A stretch of 64,000 bases of DNA from Williamsia sp. CHRR-6 (GCF_018474015.1 NZ_JAHCSG010000001.1:1240001-1304000); one strand, 5' to 3'. Positions 1 through 8,733 are shown, counted from the stretch's first letter. Numbers and translations are program-made. The notes: a model not told the origin generated them from the sequence alone.

Positions 1-724
1 CGGTTTTGCCGCGCAGGGACTCGGGTACGTCGCCGGCGACGATGCGCTGTGCCAGCCCTTCGACGATGGCGGTCTTGCCGACACCGGGTTCGCCGATGAG
101 CACCGGGTTGTTCTTGGTGCGCCGCGAGAGCACCTGCACCACCCGGCGGATCTCGGTATCGCGGCCGATGACCGGGTCGAGCTTGCCCTCACGCGCCCGG
201 GCGGTGAGGTCGGTGGAGTACTTCTCCAACGCTTGATACGTCGACTCGGGATCAGGCGAGGTGACGCGCGCGCTGCCGCGGACGGCGACGAACGCATCGC
301 GCAGCGCCTGCGGGGTGGCGCCGAGGTCATGCAGCAGCGTGGCCACATCGGAGTCGCCGGTGGCCAGACCCACCATGAGATGTTCGGTGGAGACGTAGTC
401 GTCGCCGAGTTCACCAGCGAGTTCCTGGGCGGCGGTGACCGCGCGGATGGAATCGCGGGTGAGTTGCGGCGCGGAGTTGGCGCCCGAGGCCTGCGGCATG
501 CGAGCCACCAGGTTGGCCGCCGATGACCGTACGGCCGCTGGATCGACTCCGACTGCGGTGAGCAGTGGTGCTGCGATCCCGTCGGGCTGTTCGAGCAGTG
601 CAACCAGGATGTGCGCCGGGCGAACATCCGGGTTGCCTGCGGTGGTGGCAGCCTGCAGCGCAGCCGACAGTGCAGCCTGCGCCTTGGTGGTCGGGTTGAA
701 GCCACCCGGGTTGGGAACAGACAT
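1..724 (-). CDS. clpB: ClpB disaggregase, N-terminal part (runs off the window)
   Basis: The minus-strand frame is open from an ATG at 724 to the window edge, giving about 241 residues. The N domain is followed by the first AAA+ module, with a linker reading LDPVIGRD and Walker [14 protein letters not shown] near residue 210. This is ClpB, the hexameric ATPase that, with DnaK/DnaJ/GrpE, extracts and refolds aggregated protein in the cytosol. A GAGGAAGG ribosome site lies before the ATG. The 90-nt leader carries a HAIR operator and a SigH-like promoter, matching the known HspR control of clpB in actinobacteria. The rest of the gene (second AAA+ module) is outside the window. Confidence 0.97.
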   Translation of the reverse strand, partial: MSVPNPGGFNPTTKAQAALSAALQAATTAGNPDVRPAHILVALLEQPDGIAAPLLTAVGVDPAAVRSSAANLVARMPQASGANSAPQLTRDSIRAVTAAQELAGELGDDYVSTEHLMVGLATGDSDVATLLHDLGATPQALRDAFVAVRGSARVTSPDPESTYQALEKYSTDLTARAREGKLDPVIGRDTEIRRVVQVLSRRTKNNPVLIGEPGVGKTAIVEGLAQRIVAGDVPESLRGKT

Positions 725-820
725 GTGACACCTTCCTCACGCCGGCCAGGCGGGGAGACTCCAGAAAACCTGAGCCGGATACGCTTAAGTTACTCGGACC
801 GAGTGGTCCGTCGCAAGAGT

Positions 821-847
821 CAACCGTCTATTTCTTGAGTCTATTCC
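821..847 (-). promoter_or_regulatory. SigH-like promoter of clpB, embedded in the HAIR operator
   Basis: On the minus strand GGAATA (842-847), a 17-base spacer and GTTG (821-824) match the mycobacterial SigH pattern GGAAYA-N16-19-GTTR. The -35 element is the spacer of the HAIR repeat, so bound HspR would occlude it. This gives a plausible dual heat/oxidative control. It is read from the sequence only; no vegetative -10 with correct spacing was found. Confidence 0.5.
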
Positions 848-854
848 GCTCAAG
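834..854. promoter_or_regulatory. HAIR operator of clpB (HspR-binding inverted repeat)
   Basis: CTTGAGT, seven bases, GCTCAAG. This matches the HspR-associated inverted repeat CTTGAGT-N7-ACTCAAG with one mismatch. It lies 110 bp before clpB and matches the site before dnaK in this window. hspR is also encoded here (26533-26955). A second small palindrome, ACTCGG-A-CCGAGT (792-804), lies in the clpB leader; its role is unknown. Confidence 0.85.
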
Positions 855-971
855 TGTGGTCGCTGCGGTGTCTCGACAGCTCAGCTGCCAGGTCCATCGA
901 GGGTGGTCGCTTGCAGCCTCTCTGGGTGGGTCGACGGCATCCTCTGCTCTCGACGACATGCGCAACGAGAC

Positions 972-1116
972 GTGGTCTACCTCGACACCTCAGCGCTGGT
1001 GAAACTGTTGTTCACCGAGAACGAAACCCGATCGGGTAATGGTGGCCACCTACGATCACCGGTTGCGCGCAGCCTGCGACGCAACGGGCCTGTCGACGGT
1101 GGCACCTGGAACGTGA
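972..1116 (+). pseudogene. Remnant of a VapC-type PIN-domain toxin (internal deletion)
   Basis: A GTG at 972 opens VVYLDTSALVKLLFTENE, the typical start of a PIN-domain VapC ribonuclease, including the first catalytic Asp. After about 22 residues the frame is lost. At 1039-1116, in another frame, lies VATYDHRLRAACDATGLS ending in APGT and a stop: the usual VapC C-terminus, including the TYD Asp. About 80 residues of a normal 130-residue toxin are missing. In an overlapping frame, 937-1002 reads ALDDMRNETW and may be the tail of the partner antitoxin. It appears to be a dead toxin-antitoxin relic next to clpB. Confidence 0.65.
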
Positions 1117-1117
1117 A

Positions 1118-2302
1118 TCATCCTCTGCCGCAGCCGATCAGCCACGCCGCGACCTGCCCGGCGGTGCCCGGCGATGCGGGGACGGCGGTGTGCGCGGCGG
1201 GATGCACGGCCATGGCCACCCGGTTGCCGCGTGCCCGGTAACGACGAACGAGGGCGTCGAGAAACGGCAGTGGGGCCACCGCATCGAAGGCACCAGCATC
1301 CACCCGGATGGGTATCGACGTCGGGATATTGAGGTGGGCAACGTCGTTGGCGTCGACGATGCGGGTCAGCCGGGTCAACGCGGTCGCGCCGCGGGGACCC
1401 AGCAACTCACTGGGGGCCAACGCCCCGAACACCCTCGGTGATCCCAGCTCGCCGAAACACCGGGTGTCCACCGCCGGCAGCAGCCGCGTGGCTCGGGCAC
1501 TCAGTCCGCCGCCGGTGACCAGCGCGGCGAAGGCGGGATCGACCGTGGCCGCGCCGGTGACGATGAGCGCCGCCAGACCCACCAGATCGCCGGTGGCCGC
1601 GCCGGCGCGCACCCCCACGGTGCTGACGGCCCGCACGATGGCCGCCATCTCGGTAGGCGGGGTGATGGCCGCCACCCCGCGAACCCGCATCCCCCGCCAC
1701 TGTTCCACCGGCGCTGCCGCAGCGAACAGCGCAGCGACCGCACCCTCGGAGTGCCCGGCCAGCACCACATCTCGCCCAATCCGCCGATCGGCCCCGCGCA
1801 CCGCGACCGCCATGTCGATGACCGAGCGGGCCAGCGACCGGCCGATCAGGTAGGGATGCCGACCCGGACCACCGATGCCCTCGAAATCGGGCCGGGCAAC
1901 AGCGAATCCGGCAGCCAGCAGGCGCGCGACGATCGGGTCGCCGGTGGTCATCCGAACCAGTTCGGGGTCGCCGACACGCGCGGTGGACGGCGCACACCGA
2001 TCTGCGGCGCCGACGGTCATGTGGCTCCACACCACCAGCGGCCAGCCACCGCGTGGCACGGGCCCACGCGGTAGCGCCAACGAGCCGGTCATCGTGGTGG
2101 GCGTCGCGGTGATCGACGTCGATGAGTACCGCAGCACGGCGGTGCTCGCCGCACCCGGCACCACCACCGGCCCTGCGGTGACCGTCCGTGAGGCGAGCAC
2201 CACCGGGGCCACCACTGCCGACGCCGGTGTCCCCGAGGCCGGAACCAACACCCCCGCAACGACACCGGCGACGACCAGCGCGACCGTGAGCGGCCGCGTC
2301 AT
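1118..2302 (-). CDS. Secreted lipase/esterase (secretory lipase family)
   Basis: 394 residues. A signal peptide (hydrophobic stretch at residues 6-29, with Ala/Ser small residues after it) is followed by an alpha/beta-hydrolase of the secretory-lipase (LIP) type. The nucleophile elbow GHSEG is near residue 185. An Asp in the RVDAGAFD segment and a late His in HPAAHTAV are candidates for the rest of the triad. The product should be exported and act on ester lipids or triglycerides. The start ATG at 2302 overlaps the stop of the upstream M28-like gene in an ATGA junction, so the two are translated together. The gene ends 2 bp from the convergent VapC relic. Confidence 0.8.
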   Translation of the reverse strand: MTRPLTVALVVAGVVAGVLVPASGTPASAVVAPVVLASRTVTAGPVVVPGAASTAVLRYSSTSITATPTTMTGSLALPRGPVPRGGWPLVVWSHMTVGAADRCAPSTARVGDPELVRMTTGDPIVARLLAAGFAVARPDFEGIGGPGRHPYLIGRSLARSVIDMAVAVRGADRRIGRDVVLAGHSEGAVAALFAAAAPVEQWRGMRVRGVAAITPPTEMAAIVRAVSTVGVRAGAATGDLVGLAALIVTGAATVDPAFAALVTGGGLSARATRLLPAVDTRCFGELGSPRVFGALAPSELLGPRGATALTRLTRIVDANDVAHLNIPTSIPIRVDAGAFDAVAPLPFLDALVRRYRARGNRVAMAVHPAAHTAVPASPGTAGQVAAWLIGCGRG

Positions 2303-3804
2303 CGTCGGGCCGGAATCAACCCGATGCCGGCGCTGGGTTCGCGGTCCAGCCGGTCGAGGGTGTCGCGGTAGAAGCGCGCCACCGGTACCAGCTGCGACAC
2401 GTCGACCTTGTCGAAGGTGTCGGCATCGTCGTACATGTAGCGCGGTCCGGAGATGAAGCTGACGATCGGCACCCCGGCCCCGAACACGAACGAGGCGTCG
2501 GTGGGGATTCCGCCGATCAGCTGCGCCGGGGTGGCGTTGAGTAGGGTTGCCGCGCGAACGTTGTTGCGCACCAACGACTGCGCCAACGCGACCTTGAGAT
2601 CTAGGTTCAAGTTCTCGAAGATCCCCTTGGGCTCGGGCAGATTCGTGGTGATCAGCCGCCCGTCGCGTGCACGGCGGGCGTGTCTGCCGATGTGTTCGAT
2701 GGTCGCGTTGGCGACGATACGCCATGGGGTGGAACGATTTTCGATGTACTTGCGTACAAATGCCTGATGGGACTGGTATCCGGTGAAGTGGGTGTCGAAG
2801 GTGACGAACATCAGTGACTTCTGCCGTGGTCGGTAGCCGGGCCGCGCAGCAAGGCGGCCATAGTGCTCGGCCAGCGCGATCACCTCCGCAGTACCGGTCC
2901 CATCCTCCACTGCCCCGGCCGACACCGAATCGTGGTGCGACTGCACCATCACGGTGTCGCGGGTGCGTCCGGGCAGCATGCCGACCACGGTGCGTCCGGT
3001 CACCGCCCGCCGGTTCACCGTGAGGTCGAGCCGCGCACGATGTCCGTTGCGGGCCAGGCTTTGTCGTAACCGGGCGCCTTCGCGCGCGGTCACCCACATC
3101 CCGGGGATGGTGATGGCCAGACGTCGGTAGTACTCGTTGTGATAGCGGTTGGAATCGAAGTAGTCGGCCAGGACACCGACGAAACCCACTGCGCCACCGG
3201 CGATCGCGGCTCGCACCGTCGACTCCAGCGAGGTGACGTACGGGTTGGCCGCCAACATCACCTCAGGATCGAAGCGGGTGTTGTCGGGGTCGTGGATGTA
3301 CTCGGCCAGCGCCAGCAGAGCTGCGGTGGGCAGGGTGAAGTTCAGATCGAACAGCACGATCTTGCCGCGCACATCGCGGCCCTGCACCCTGCCCTTACCG
3401 ATGTCGACGACCGGCGCGCTACGTCCGCCGCGCCCGGTGGTGCGGTACGACGCGCGGGCGTCGGCACCGATGAACGAATGGGCGACGGGGAACACGTCGA
3501 ACCGGGTGTCGCCCACGCGCAGGGCGGCATTCGACGGTGTCCAGTCATAGGAGGTGACCTCCTCGTAGTGCACGTCTGACAGGCCCGCCTGGCGGAAACG
3601 GTGCGCTACATACGATGCTGCCTGCGCACCGCCCGGCGATCCGGTGGCCCGCGGAGCGATGTCGACGAGGTCGCGCACCGTCTGCGCGATGCGCGTGGTG
3701 CGCAGTGGGTCATCGGGTGCCGCGTTGACCGAGGCGTGACCCGCCACCGTCAGAGTCATCGACGCCGCCAGCGTCACCACCACACACCGCATCGCAGATC
3801 GCAT
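2299..3804 (-). CDS. Secreted M28-family peptidase-like protein with altered metal-site residues
   Basis: 501 residues. A signal peptide is followed by a peptidase M28 fold with an inserted PA-type segment. The M28 HxD motif is present (SHHDSVSAG, then EDGTGTAEV) and the late TDASFVFGAGVPIVSF strand is recognisable. However, the usual EE pair (general base and zinc ligand) reads FDTHFTGYQ, the next Asp site reads EHIGRH, and the usual YHTP..DT ligand reads YMYDDADT. It may use a different metal arrangement or be inactive. The start was chosen at 3804; an in-frame ATG at 3792 is the alternative, and neither has a strong ribosome site. It is co-transcribed with the lipase. Confidence 0.75.
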   Translation of the reverse strand: MRSAMRCVVVTLAASMTLTVAGHASVNAAPDDPLRTTRIAQTVRDLVDIAPRATGSPGGAQAASYVAHRFRQAGLSDVHYEEVTSYDWTPSNAALRVGDTRFDVFPVAHSFIGADARASYRTTGRGGRSAPVVDIGKGRVQGRDVRGKIVLFDLNFTLPTAALLALAEYIHDPDNTRFDPEVMLAANPYVTSLESTVRAAIAGGAVGFVGVLADYFDSNRYHNEYYRRLAITIPGMWVTAREGARLRQSLARNGHRARLDLTVNRRAVTGRTVVGMLPGRTRDTVMVQSHHDSVSAGAVEDGTGTAEVIALAEHYGRLAARPGYRPRQKSLMFVTFDTHFTGYQSHQAFVRKYIENRSTPWRIVANATIEHIGRHARRARDGRLITTNLPEPKGIFENLNLDLKVALAQSLVRNNVRAATLLNATPAQLIGGIPTDASFVFGAGVPIVSFISGPRYMYDDADTFDKVDVSQLVPVARFYRDTLDRLDREPSAGIGLIPARR

Positions 3805-3814
3805 CTGCCGAAGA

Positions 3815-4633
3815 CTAGTTGTTGAGGATGAGGGTGGTGGCGACCAGTGCTCCGCTGGAATCCCTGGTGCCCGACACCGCCGCCCGAACACCGACCGTGA
3901 CGGGGACACGGGCCGTCCCGGCACTGGATATGAAGTTGGTCGTCGCGACGATCTTGATCGTGGTCCGCCCCCGGGCGATGTCGTCGACGACGAAGGAATC
4001 CCCGGTCACCTCCAGCACCGGGCCGACCGCGAAAGCAATGGTGCCGTCCGGGGTGTCAGCCGTGGTCGGCAACGACTCCTCGGGGGTTTCGTCCGGGGTC
4101 GAGTAGTCCGGGGTCGAGTAGTCAGGCGTCGTCTGCTCGGCGACTGTGGCGGGTGACGAGGCGTCATTCGATGAATCGGAGTCGTCGCCGCTGACGAGGA
4201 CGACGGTGAGCACCACGGCGACGATGGCCAGCACCGCGACCACCGCGCCGATGATGATCAGCGTGTTGTTGTTGCCGCCACCCTGACCGGGTGGTGTCGA
4301 ATTATATTGCGGCGGAACATATCCGTGCGGAGAAGGATAGGGTGCCTGCTGGTGTCCGGGCTGCTGACCGTATCCGGGCTGCTGGTAACCGGACTGGCCG
4401 TTCTCGGGCGGAGCGGCACCGGGCGGCACATATGACCCCAGCGGCGGGTACTGCTGGCCCGGCTGCGGCTGGGGGTACAACTCGCCCGGCCCGCTGTAGT
4501 ACGGCCCGGCCGTCGACGGCGACTCGGGCGGGGGCGTGCCGTAGGGGTTTGGGGAGCCGTACGGGTTCGGGGAGCCGTACGGGGACGGCGAGCGCCGCGC
4601 GGGGTCGCCGTTCGGGTCGTTCGGGTACGTCAT
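3815..4633 (-). CDS. Membrane protein with Pro/Tyr/Gly-rich N-terminus and DUF5666-like tail
   Basis: 272 residues. The first ~115 residues are low-complexity Pro, Tyr, Gly and Gln with repeated SPNPYG. One strong transmembrane helix follows (TLIIIGAVVAVLAIVAVVLT, ~125-146), then an acidic Ser/Thr/Pro linker with repeated TPDYS. The C-terminal beta-rich domain (VLEVTGDSFVVDDIARGRTT to the end) resembles DUF5666-type domains. The topology is cytoplasmic Pro-rich tail and external domain, as in many mycobacterial envelope proteins. It lies 10 bp before the M28-like gene on the same strand. Function unknown. Confidence 0.7.
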   Translation of the reverse strand: MTYPNDPNGDPARRSPSPYGSPNPYGSPNPYGTPPPESPSTAGPYYSGPGELYPQPQPGQQYPPLGSYVPPGAAPPENGQSGYQQPGYGQQPGHQQAPYPSPHGYVPPQYNSTPPGQGGGNNNTLIIIGAVVAVLAIVAVVLTVVLVSGDDSDSSNDASSPATVAEQTTPDYSTPDYSTPDETPEESLPTTADTPDGTIAFAVGPVLEVTGDSFVVDDIARGRTTIKIVATTNFISSAGTARVPVTVGVRAAVSGTRDSSGALVATTLILNN

Positions 4634-4688
4634 GGGTGAGACGGTACGGATCGAGGCGGTCGCTGTCTCGGCGCCACCGGCCCCACCG

Positions 4689-5903
4689 TCATTTGCGGCC
4701 CGACGTCCATTTCAGCCCCCATCCGTAGGCCGCGTCGATGGCTGACTGGCTGCCCTGGATGTAGTTGACCTGTCGGGTAACCGTCAGCTCGCCGTTGACC
4801 ACCTGCAGCAGCGCGATGGCGCAGGAGTAGGCCGAGTCGTCGGGGCTGTCGAGACGGACCTCCACCTCGCCTGCGTTCGGTGGGTGCATGGTGACCACAG
4901 CATCAGCGGCCGACCAGTTGGGGATGCCCTCGTAGATGTGGGCGAACACCAGGAGTCGCGTGAACTGGTCCAGGTGGGCGAGGTTGATGAGAAGGTTCTC
5001 CCCGCCCACCGCGGTCCCGGTGCGGTCGTCGCCGTCGAGGAACACATACGGCGGTGCGTCCAACGATCCGAACCTGTTCCCCAACGCCTGCACGATGCCC
5101 TTCGAACCGTCGGTCAGCTCGTAGAGACAGCCGATGTCGAGATCGACCGGCTTGGACGCCTTGCGGAACAGCCCGCCCGATTTTCCGCGCGCCCAGTTGA
5201 GGTTCACCCGCATGTGACCACTGGGCCGATTGGCCGACTTGGCTAGGGAGATGGTCGGATTCGTCTTGGTCAGGGTGATCTTCGACAGATTGATCGCTGG
5301 GGCGGCCGAGGGTGTCGGCGCTGTGGGGGTCGGGGCGGGCGGTGTCGGGGCGGGCGGTGTCGGGGCGGGCGGTGTCGGGGCGGGCGGTGTCGGGGCGGGC
5401 GGTGTCGGGGCGGGCGCCGACTGGTCCACGCTCACACCATGTTCGGTGACCAGGCGGTCCAGTCCGCCGTCCCAGCCCTCGGAGACGTTGCGCAGCTTCC
5501 ACGCGCCGCCGCGACGGTAGATCTCCACCAGTACGGCAGAACGTTCACTGGTCAAACCGACGGCGGGTGCGCTCACCGAACCCACAACAACACCCAGGCC
5601 CGCGATGCCCGCGAGATTTCCGGGCACCGAGTCGTCGAGGGTCACAGCCAGCCGCAAAGTGGCCACATCGGCGGGAACCTGCCCCAGATCGACCGACACC
5701 TCGGCCGGACCTGTCAGCCGCACCGCACCCTCGGGTGACGTCGGATTGTTGAAGAACACCAGGTCGGCGTCGCTACGCACGCGCCCGGCCTCACTGACCT
5801 GGAACACCAGGAGATCAACCGAACCCGGCATCACGCCCGCGACCGAGGCCACCAGCGCCGACGCCTCGATCGGACAGTTCTGACCACGCGCCAGTGACTC
5901 CAT
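4689..5903 (-). CDS. Two-domain TerD-family protein with APTPP linker
   Basis: 404 residues. The N-terminal TerD domain (~1-165) includes DLLVFQVSEAGRVRSDADLV and FFNNPTSPEG. It is joined by an Ala-Pro-Thr-Pro-Pro repeat linker (~168-205) to a second TerD/TerA-like domain (DLDIGCLYELTDGSKG, VFLDGDDRTGT, HIYEGIPNWSAAD). TerD domains bind calcium through conserved Asp residues and belong to tellurite/phage/stress systems of uncertain chemistry. The start at 5903 was chosen for its GAAGGAA ribosome site and because TerD homology begins there; the frame stays open to 6008. No other ter gene is in view. Confidence 0.85.
   Translation of the reverse strand: MESLARGQNCPIEASALVASVAGVMPGSVDLLVFQVSEAGRVRSDADLVFFNNPTSPEGAVRLTGPAEVSVDLGQVPADVATLRLAVTLDDSVPGNLAGIAGLGVVVGSVSAPAVGLTSERSAVLVEIYRRGGAWKLRNVSEGWDGGLDRLVTEHGVSVDQSAPAPTPPAPTPPAPTPPAPTPPAPTPPAPTPTAPTPSAAPAINLSKITLTKTNPTISLAKSANRPSGHMRVNLNWARGKSGGLFRKASKPVDLDIGCLYELTDGSKGIVQALGNRFGSLDAPPYVFLDGDDRTGTAVGGENLLINLAHLDQFTRLLVFAHIYEGIPNWSAADAVVTMHPPNAGEVEVRLDSPDDSAYSCAIALLQVVNGELTVTRQVNYIQGSQSAIDAAYGWGLKWTSGRK
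5341..5415. repeat. 15-bp tandem repeat encoding the APTPP linker
   Basis: Five perfect head-to-tail copies of GGTGTCGGGGCGGGC, with degenerate copies on both sides, inside the TerD-family gene. Each unit encodes Ala-Pro-Thr-Pro-Pro on the minus strand. The identity at DNA level indicates recent slippage expansion, so linker length probably varies between strains. Confidence 0.95.
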
Positions 5904-6015
5904 CGCAATTCCTTCGGTCGACTCCCGCGCCGCGGACAACGCGCCGACACCCATACTAGGCGCCACGCCGCACGCCTGAGCGACGTCTGCACCCGGTCTG
6001 GGCCACACTCATCTG

Positions 6016-6732
6016 GTGATGTCCGACGATCCTCCACCACACCGGTCGCTGGCCCGCCGCATCGAAGACGAGGCGATGCCCACGTGGCGGTCCATCACCG
6101 CTGAGGAACCTCGGTGGGCCGCCTCGGTGGCGGTGGTCGCGGTGATCGGACTGCAGCTGGCGCTGCCCGCGCACCTGCATCTGGTGTCGCGGTACCTGTT
6201 GCCGACCATCGAAGCCGGGCTGCTGGTGACCCTCATCGTCGCCAATCCACTGCGCCAGGACCGTCATTCGCGATCGTTCCGAGCCCTGGGACTGACGCTC
6301 ATCGCGGTCGCGAGCCTGGCCAACGCGTACTCGGCGGCCCAGCTGATCGCCGACATCGTCAACGCGCGCCACCAGTTGACCCCGGTGCAGCTGCTGGCCA
6401 CCGGCGGCGCCGTCTACGTCACCAACATCATCATCTTCGGGCTCTGGTACTGGGAACTCGATCGTGGCGGGCCCGCAGCCCGCGCAGCCGGAGAGCACGC
6501 CCACCCCGACTTCCTGTTCCCCCAGATGACGACTCCCGACCTCGCCCCCGTGGACTGGGAACCCACCTTCACCGACTACCTCTACGTGTCCTTCACCAAC
6601 GCAACCGCTTTCAGTCCGACTGACACCATGCCACTGAGCCGCTGGGCGAAGTTGACCATGATGGGGCAGTCGGCGGTGGCGCTGGTGACCCTGGCGATGG
6701 TGTTGGCCCGAGCTATCAACGTCCTCAACTGA
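6016..6732 (+). CDS. Small integral membrane protein (four predicted TM helices)
   Basis: 238 residues. About four hydrophobic segments: WAASVAVVAVIGLQLALP, LPTIEAGLLVTLIV, a segment around LTLIAVASLANAYSA, and VYVTNIIIFGLWYWEL. A re-entrant region DYLYVSFTNATAFSPTDTMP precedes a last helix. That region and the final helix resemble the C-terminal part of DUF1345-like membrane proteins, but the match is by eye. Start GTG 6016 or ATG 6019. Divergent from the TerD gene. No function is proposed. Confidence 0.7.
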   Translation: MMSDDPPPHRSLARRIEDEAMPTWRSITAEEPRWAASVAVVAVIGLQLALPAHLHLVSRYLLPTIEAGLLVTLIVANPLRQDRHSRSFRALGLTLIAVASLANAYSAAQLIADIVNARHQLTPVQLLATGGAVYVTNIIIFGLWYWELDRGGPAARAAGEHAHPDFLFPQMTTPDLAPVDWEPTFTDYLYVSFTNATAFSPTDTMPLSRWAKLTMMGQSAVALVTLAMVLARAINVLN

Positions 6733-6784
6733 GCTGCCGCGTGCAACACTGATCGCGCCATCTCACGTCTACCAGGAGCGTCCC

Positions 6785-7195
6785 ATGAAGAAGATCGCCA
6801 TCGGACTGCTGGCGGCCACCACCCTGGTGCTCGCCGGCTGTTCGGACTCCAAGGACTCCAACGACTCCAACCCCGGGGCGGCGGCGTCGAAAGCCGTCAA
6901 CAGCCTGGCCGCACAGGCCAGTGCCGCAGCATCCGGTGTGGCCGACGGGGCCGCCAACACCCGCGACGCGGGGTTTGCTGCGGCGGTGTCGGCGAGTGGC
7001 CTCACGCTGGGCGACCAGAAGCAGACGGTCGCCGCAGCCGAGAAAGCATGCACGACGCTGGCCGATTCCACGTTGGCCGACGCCGTGGACGAGGTGAAGG
7101 ACAAGTACGACGGCGACACCACCAAGGCCACCAACTTCATCCGCCTCGCCGTGCCGGTCTACTGCGCGGGCCAGCTCGGCAAGGTGATCGGCTGA
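6785..7195 (+). CDS. DUF732-like lipoprotein
   Basis: 136 residues. A type II signal peptide with lipobox LAGC at residues 17-20 is followed by a Ser/Asn/Ala-rich stretch. The C-terminal helical domain (FAAAVSASGLTLGDQKQTV ... AVPVYCAGQLGKV) has the two conserved Cys typical of mycobacterial DUF732 proteins. It is probably anchored on the outer face of the membrane. An AGGAG ribosome site lies 6 nt before the ATG. It is a single gene, convergent with the monooxygenase. Function unknown. Confidence 0.8.
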   Translation: MKKIAIGLLAATTLVLAGCSDSKDSNDSNPGAAASKAVNSLAAQASAAASGVADGAANTRDAGFAAAVSASGLTLGDQKQTVAAAEKACTTLADSTLADAVDEVKDKYDGDTTKATNFIRLAVPVYCAGQLGKVIG

Positions 7196-7215
7196 GCCGA
7201 CCGGTGCCCGTCGGC
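7196..7215. terminator. Bidirectional hairpin between convergent genes
   Basis: GCCGAC, 8-nt loop, GTCGGC, starting directly after the stop codon of the lipoprotein gene and 6 bp from the end of the convergent monooxygenase gene. No U-tract, as is common in high-GC actinobacteria. Confidence 0.45.
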
Positions 7216-7220
7216 CCCGA

Positions 7221-8642
7221 TCAGCGGCCCGCCGCCACGCCGGTCCGCACCGAGTCGTCGATGGTCGAGTGCGGTGCGCCCGGCCGGTACCCGGCCCCCC
7301 GATGACGGTCGGGCAGAAGATCACCTTCGCCGAAAAGCTTGTGCCGCAACGTCCCCGGCACATATTCGCGCTGATACGCCCCGCGACGCTCGAGCGCGGG
7401 GATCACGTGCTCGATCACGTCGAGAAATGAGCCGGGGGTGATCGCGTAGGCCAGGTTGAAGCCGTCCACGCCGGTCTCGTCCACCCACTCGGACAGCAGG
7501 GCGGCCACCGTCTCCCCCGACCCGACCAGCACCGGACCCATACCGCCGATACCACCGAAGGCTGCGATGTCACCGACGGTCCACTCGCCGCCGTCCTCGG
7601 TGGCCTGCTGGAAACTGGCCACCGCCGACTGGATGGCGTTGCTGTGCACGTTGCCGATCGGCTCGTCGAGGTCGTAGACCGACAGGTCGATGCCCATCCA
7701 GCCCGACATGAACGTCAACGAACCCTCCGCACTGGCATAGCTGCGGTATTCGGCGGCCTTCGCGGCGGCTGCTTCGTCGGTGGCGTCGGTGATGATGGTC
7801 AGCAGGGTATAGATGCGGGCGTCATCAGCGTGCCGCCCGGCCGCCACCAACTCCGCCCGGATGTTCGTGACGGTTTGCCGCAGAACATCTTTCGTGGGTG
7901 CGGCGACGAAGATGGCCTCGGCGTTCTGCGCGGCGAAACGCACCCCACGCGGCGAGGCGCCGGCCTGGTAGATGACCGGCGTGCCCTGCGGCGACGGCTC
8001 GGACAGGTGGATCCCGGGAACCGTGAAATGCGTTCCGCGGTGGCCGATGTGGTGCACCTTCGCCGGATCGGCGAACCCGGCGCCGGACTTGTCGCGGGTC
8101 ACCGCGTCGCGTTCCCACGAGCCTTCCCACAACTTGTAGAGCACCTCCAGGTACTCGTCGGCATGGTCGTAGCGCGCATCGTGGGCCAGCTGATCGGCGT
8201 CGCCGAAATTGCGTGCGGCTGAGGGAAGGTAGCCGGTGACCACGTTCCACCCGATCCGGCCGCGGGTCAGATGATCAAGCGTCGACAGGCGCCGCGCGAA
8301 CGGGTACGGGTGCTCGAAACCGGTTCCGGTGGTGATGCCGAAGCCGAGGTGTTCGGTGGCGTGCGCCATGGCCGAGACCAGCAGCAACGGATCGTTGACC
8401 GGGATCTGCGCGCCTTGGCGGATGGCCGCTTCGTCGGTGCCGCCGTAGACGTCGTAGGTGCCCAGCACATCGGCGATGAACAACCCGTCGAACCCGCCGG
8501 ACTCCAGCAACGTCGCCAGGTTCACCCAGTAGTCGAGGGTGTTGTAGTCCCACGAACGGTCCTGCGGATGGCGCCACAGACCGGGCGACTGGTGGGCCAC
8601 ACAGTTCATGTCGAAGGCGTTGAAACGGATGGGGCGCGACAT
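7221..8642 (-). CDS. FMN-dependent monooxygenase, NtaA/SnaA/DszA family
   Basis: 473 residues, the usual length for this bacterial-luciferase-like family. Recognisable segments are FDMNCVAHQSPGLWRHP near the start, GFDGLFIADVLGTYDVYGG, LGFGITTGTGFEHPYPFARR and GRIGWNVVTGYLPSAARNFG; all are typical of the two-component monooxygenases that oxidise nitrilotriacetate, EDTA, dibenzothiophene sulfone or alkyl sulfides using FMNH2 from a separate reductase. The start at 8642 has a GAGAGGAA ribosome site. An amidohydrolase lies 91 bp upstream on the same strand and could act in the same pathway. The substrate cannot be read from sequence, and no flavin reductase is adjacent. Confidence 0.9.
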   Translation of the reverse strand: MSRPIRFNAFDMNCVAHQSPGLWRHPQDRSWDYNTLDYWVNLATLLESGGFDGLFIADVLGTYDVYGGTDEAAIRQGAQIPVNDPLLLVSAMAHATEHLGFGITTGTGFEHPYPFARRLSTLDHLTRGRIGWNVVTGYLPSAARNFGDADQLAHDARYDHADEYLEVLYKLWEGSWERDAVTRDKSGAGFADPAKVHHIGHRGTHFTVPGIHLSEPSPQGTPVIYQAGASPRGVRFAAQNAEAIFVAAPTKDVLRQTVTNIRAELVAAGRHADDARIYTLLTIITDATDEAAAAKAAEYRSYASAEGSLTFMSGWMGIDLSVYDLDEPIGNVHSNAIQSAVASFQQATEDGGEWTVGDIAAFGGIGGMGPVLVGSGETVAALLSEWVDETGVDGFNLAYAITPGSFLDVIEHVIPALERRGAYQREYVPGTLRHKLFGEGDLLPDRHRGAGYRPGAPHSTIDDSVRTGVAAGR

Positions 8643-8733
8643 GGATTCCTCTCGGTGGGTCGACTTCCCATGCTGGCCGCGACCGGGGGATCCGCACCAG
8701 ACTTGCACCCACCGTGGATCGAAGTCCCGCCGA

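Noticed and set aside
2302-3097. N-terminal 265-codon extension of the lipase frame
   Set aside because: This part overlaps the M28-like gene; the signal peptide and the ATGA junction place the true start at 2302.
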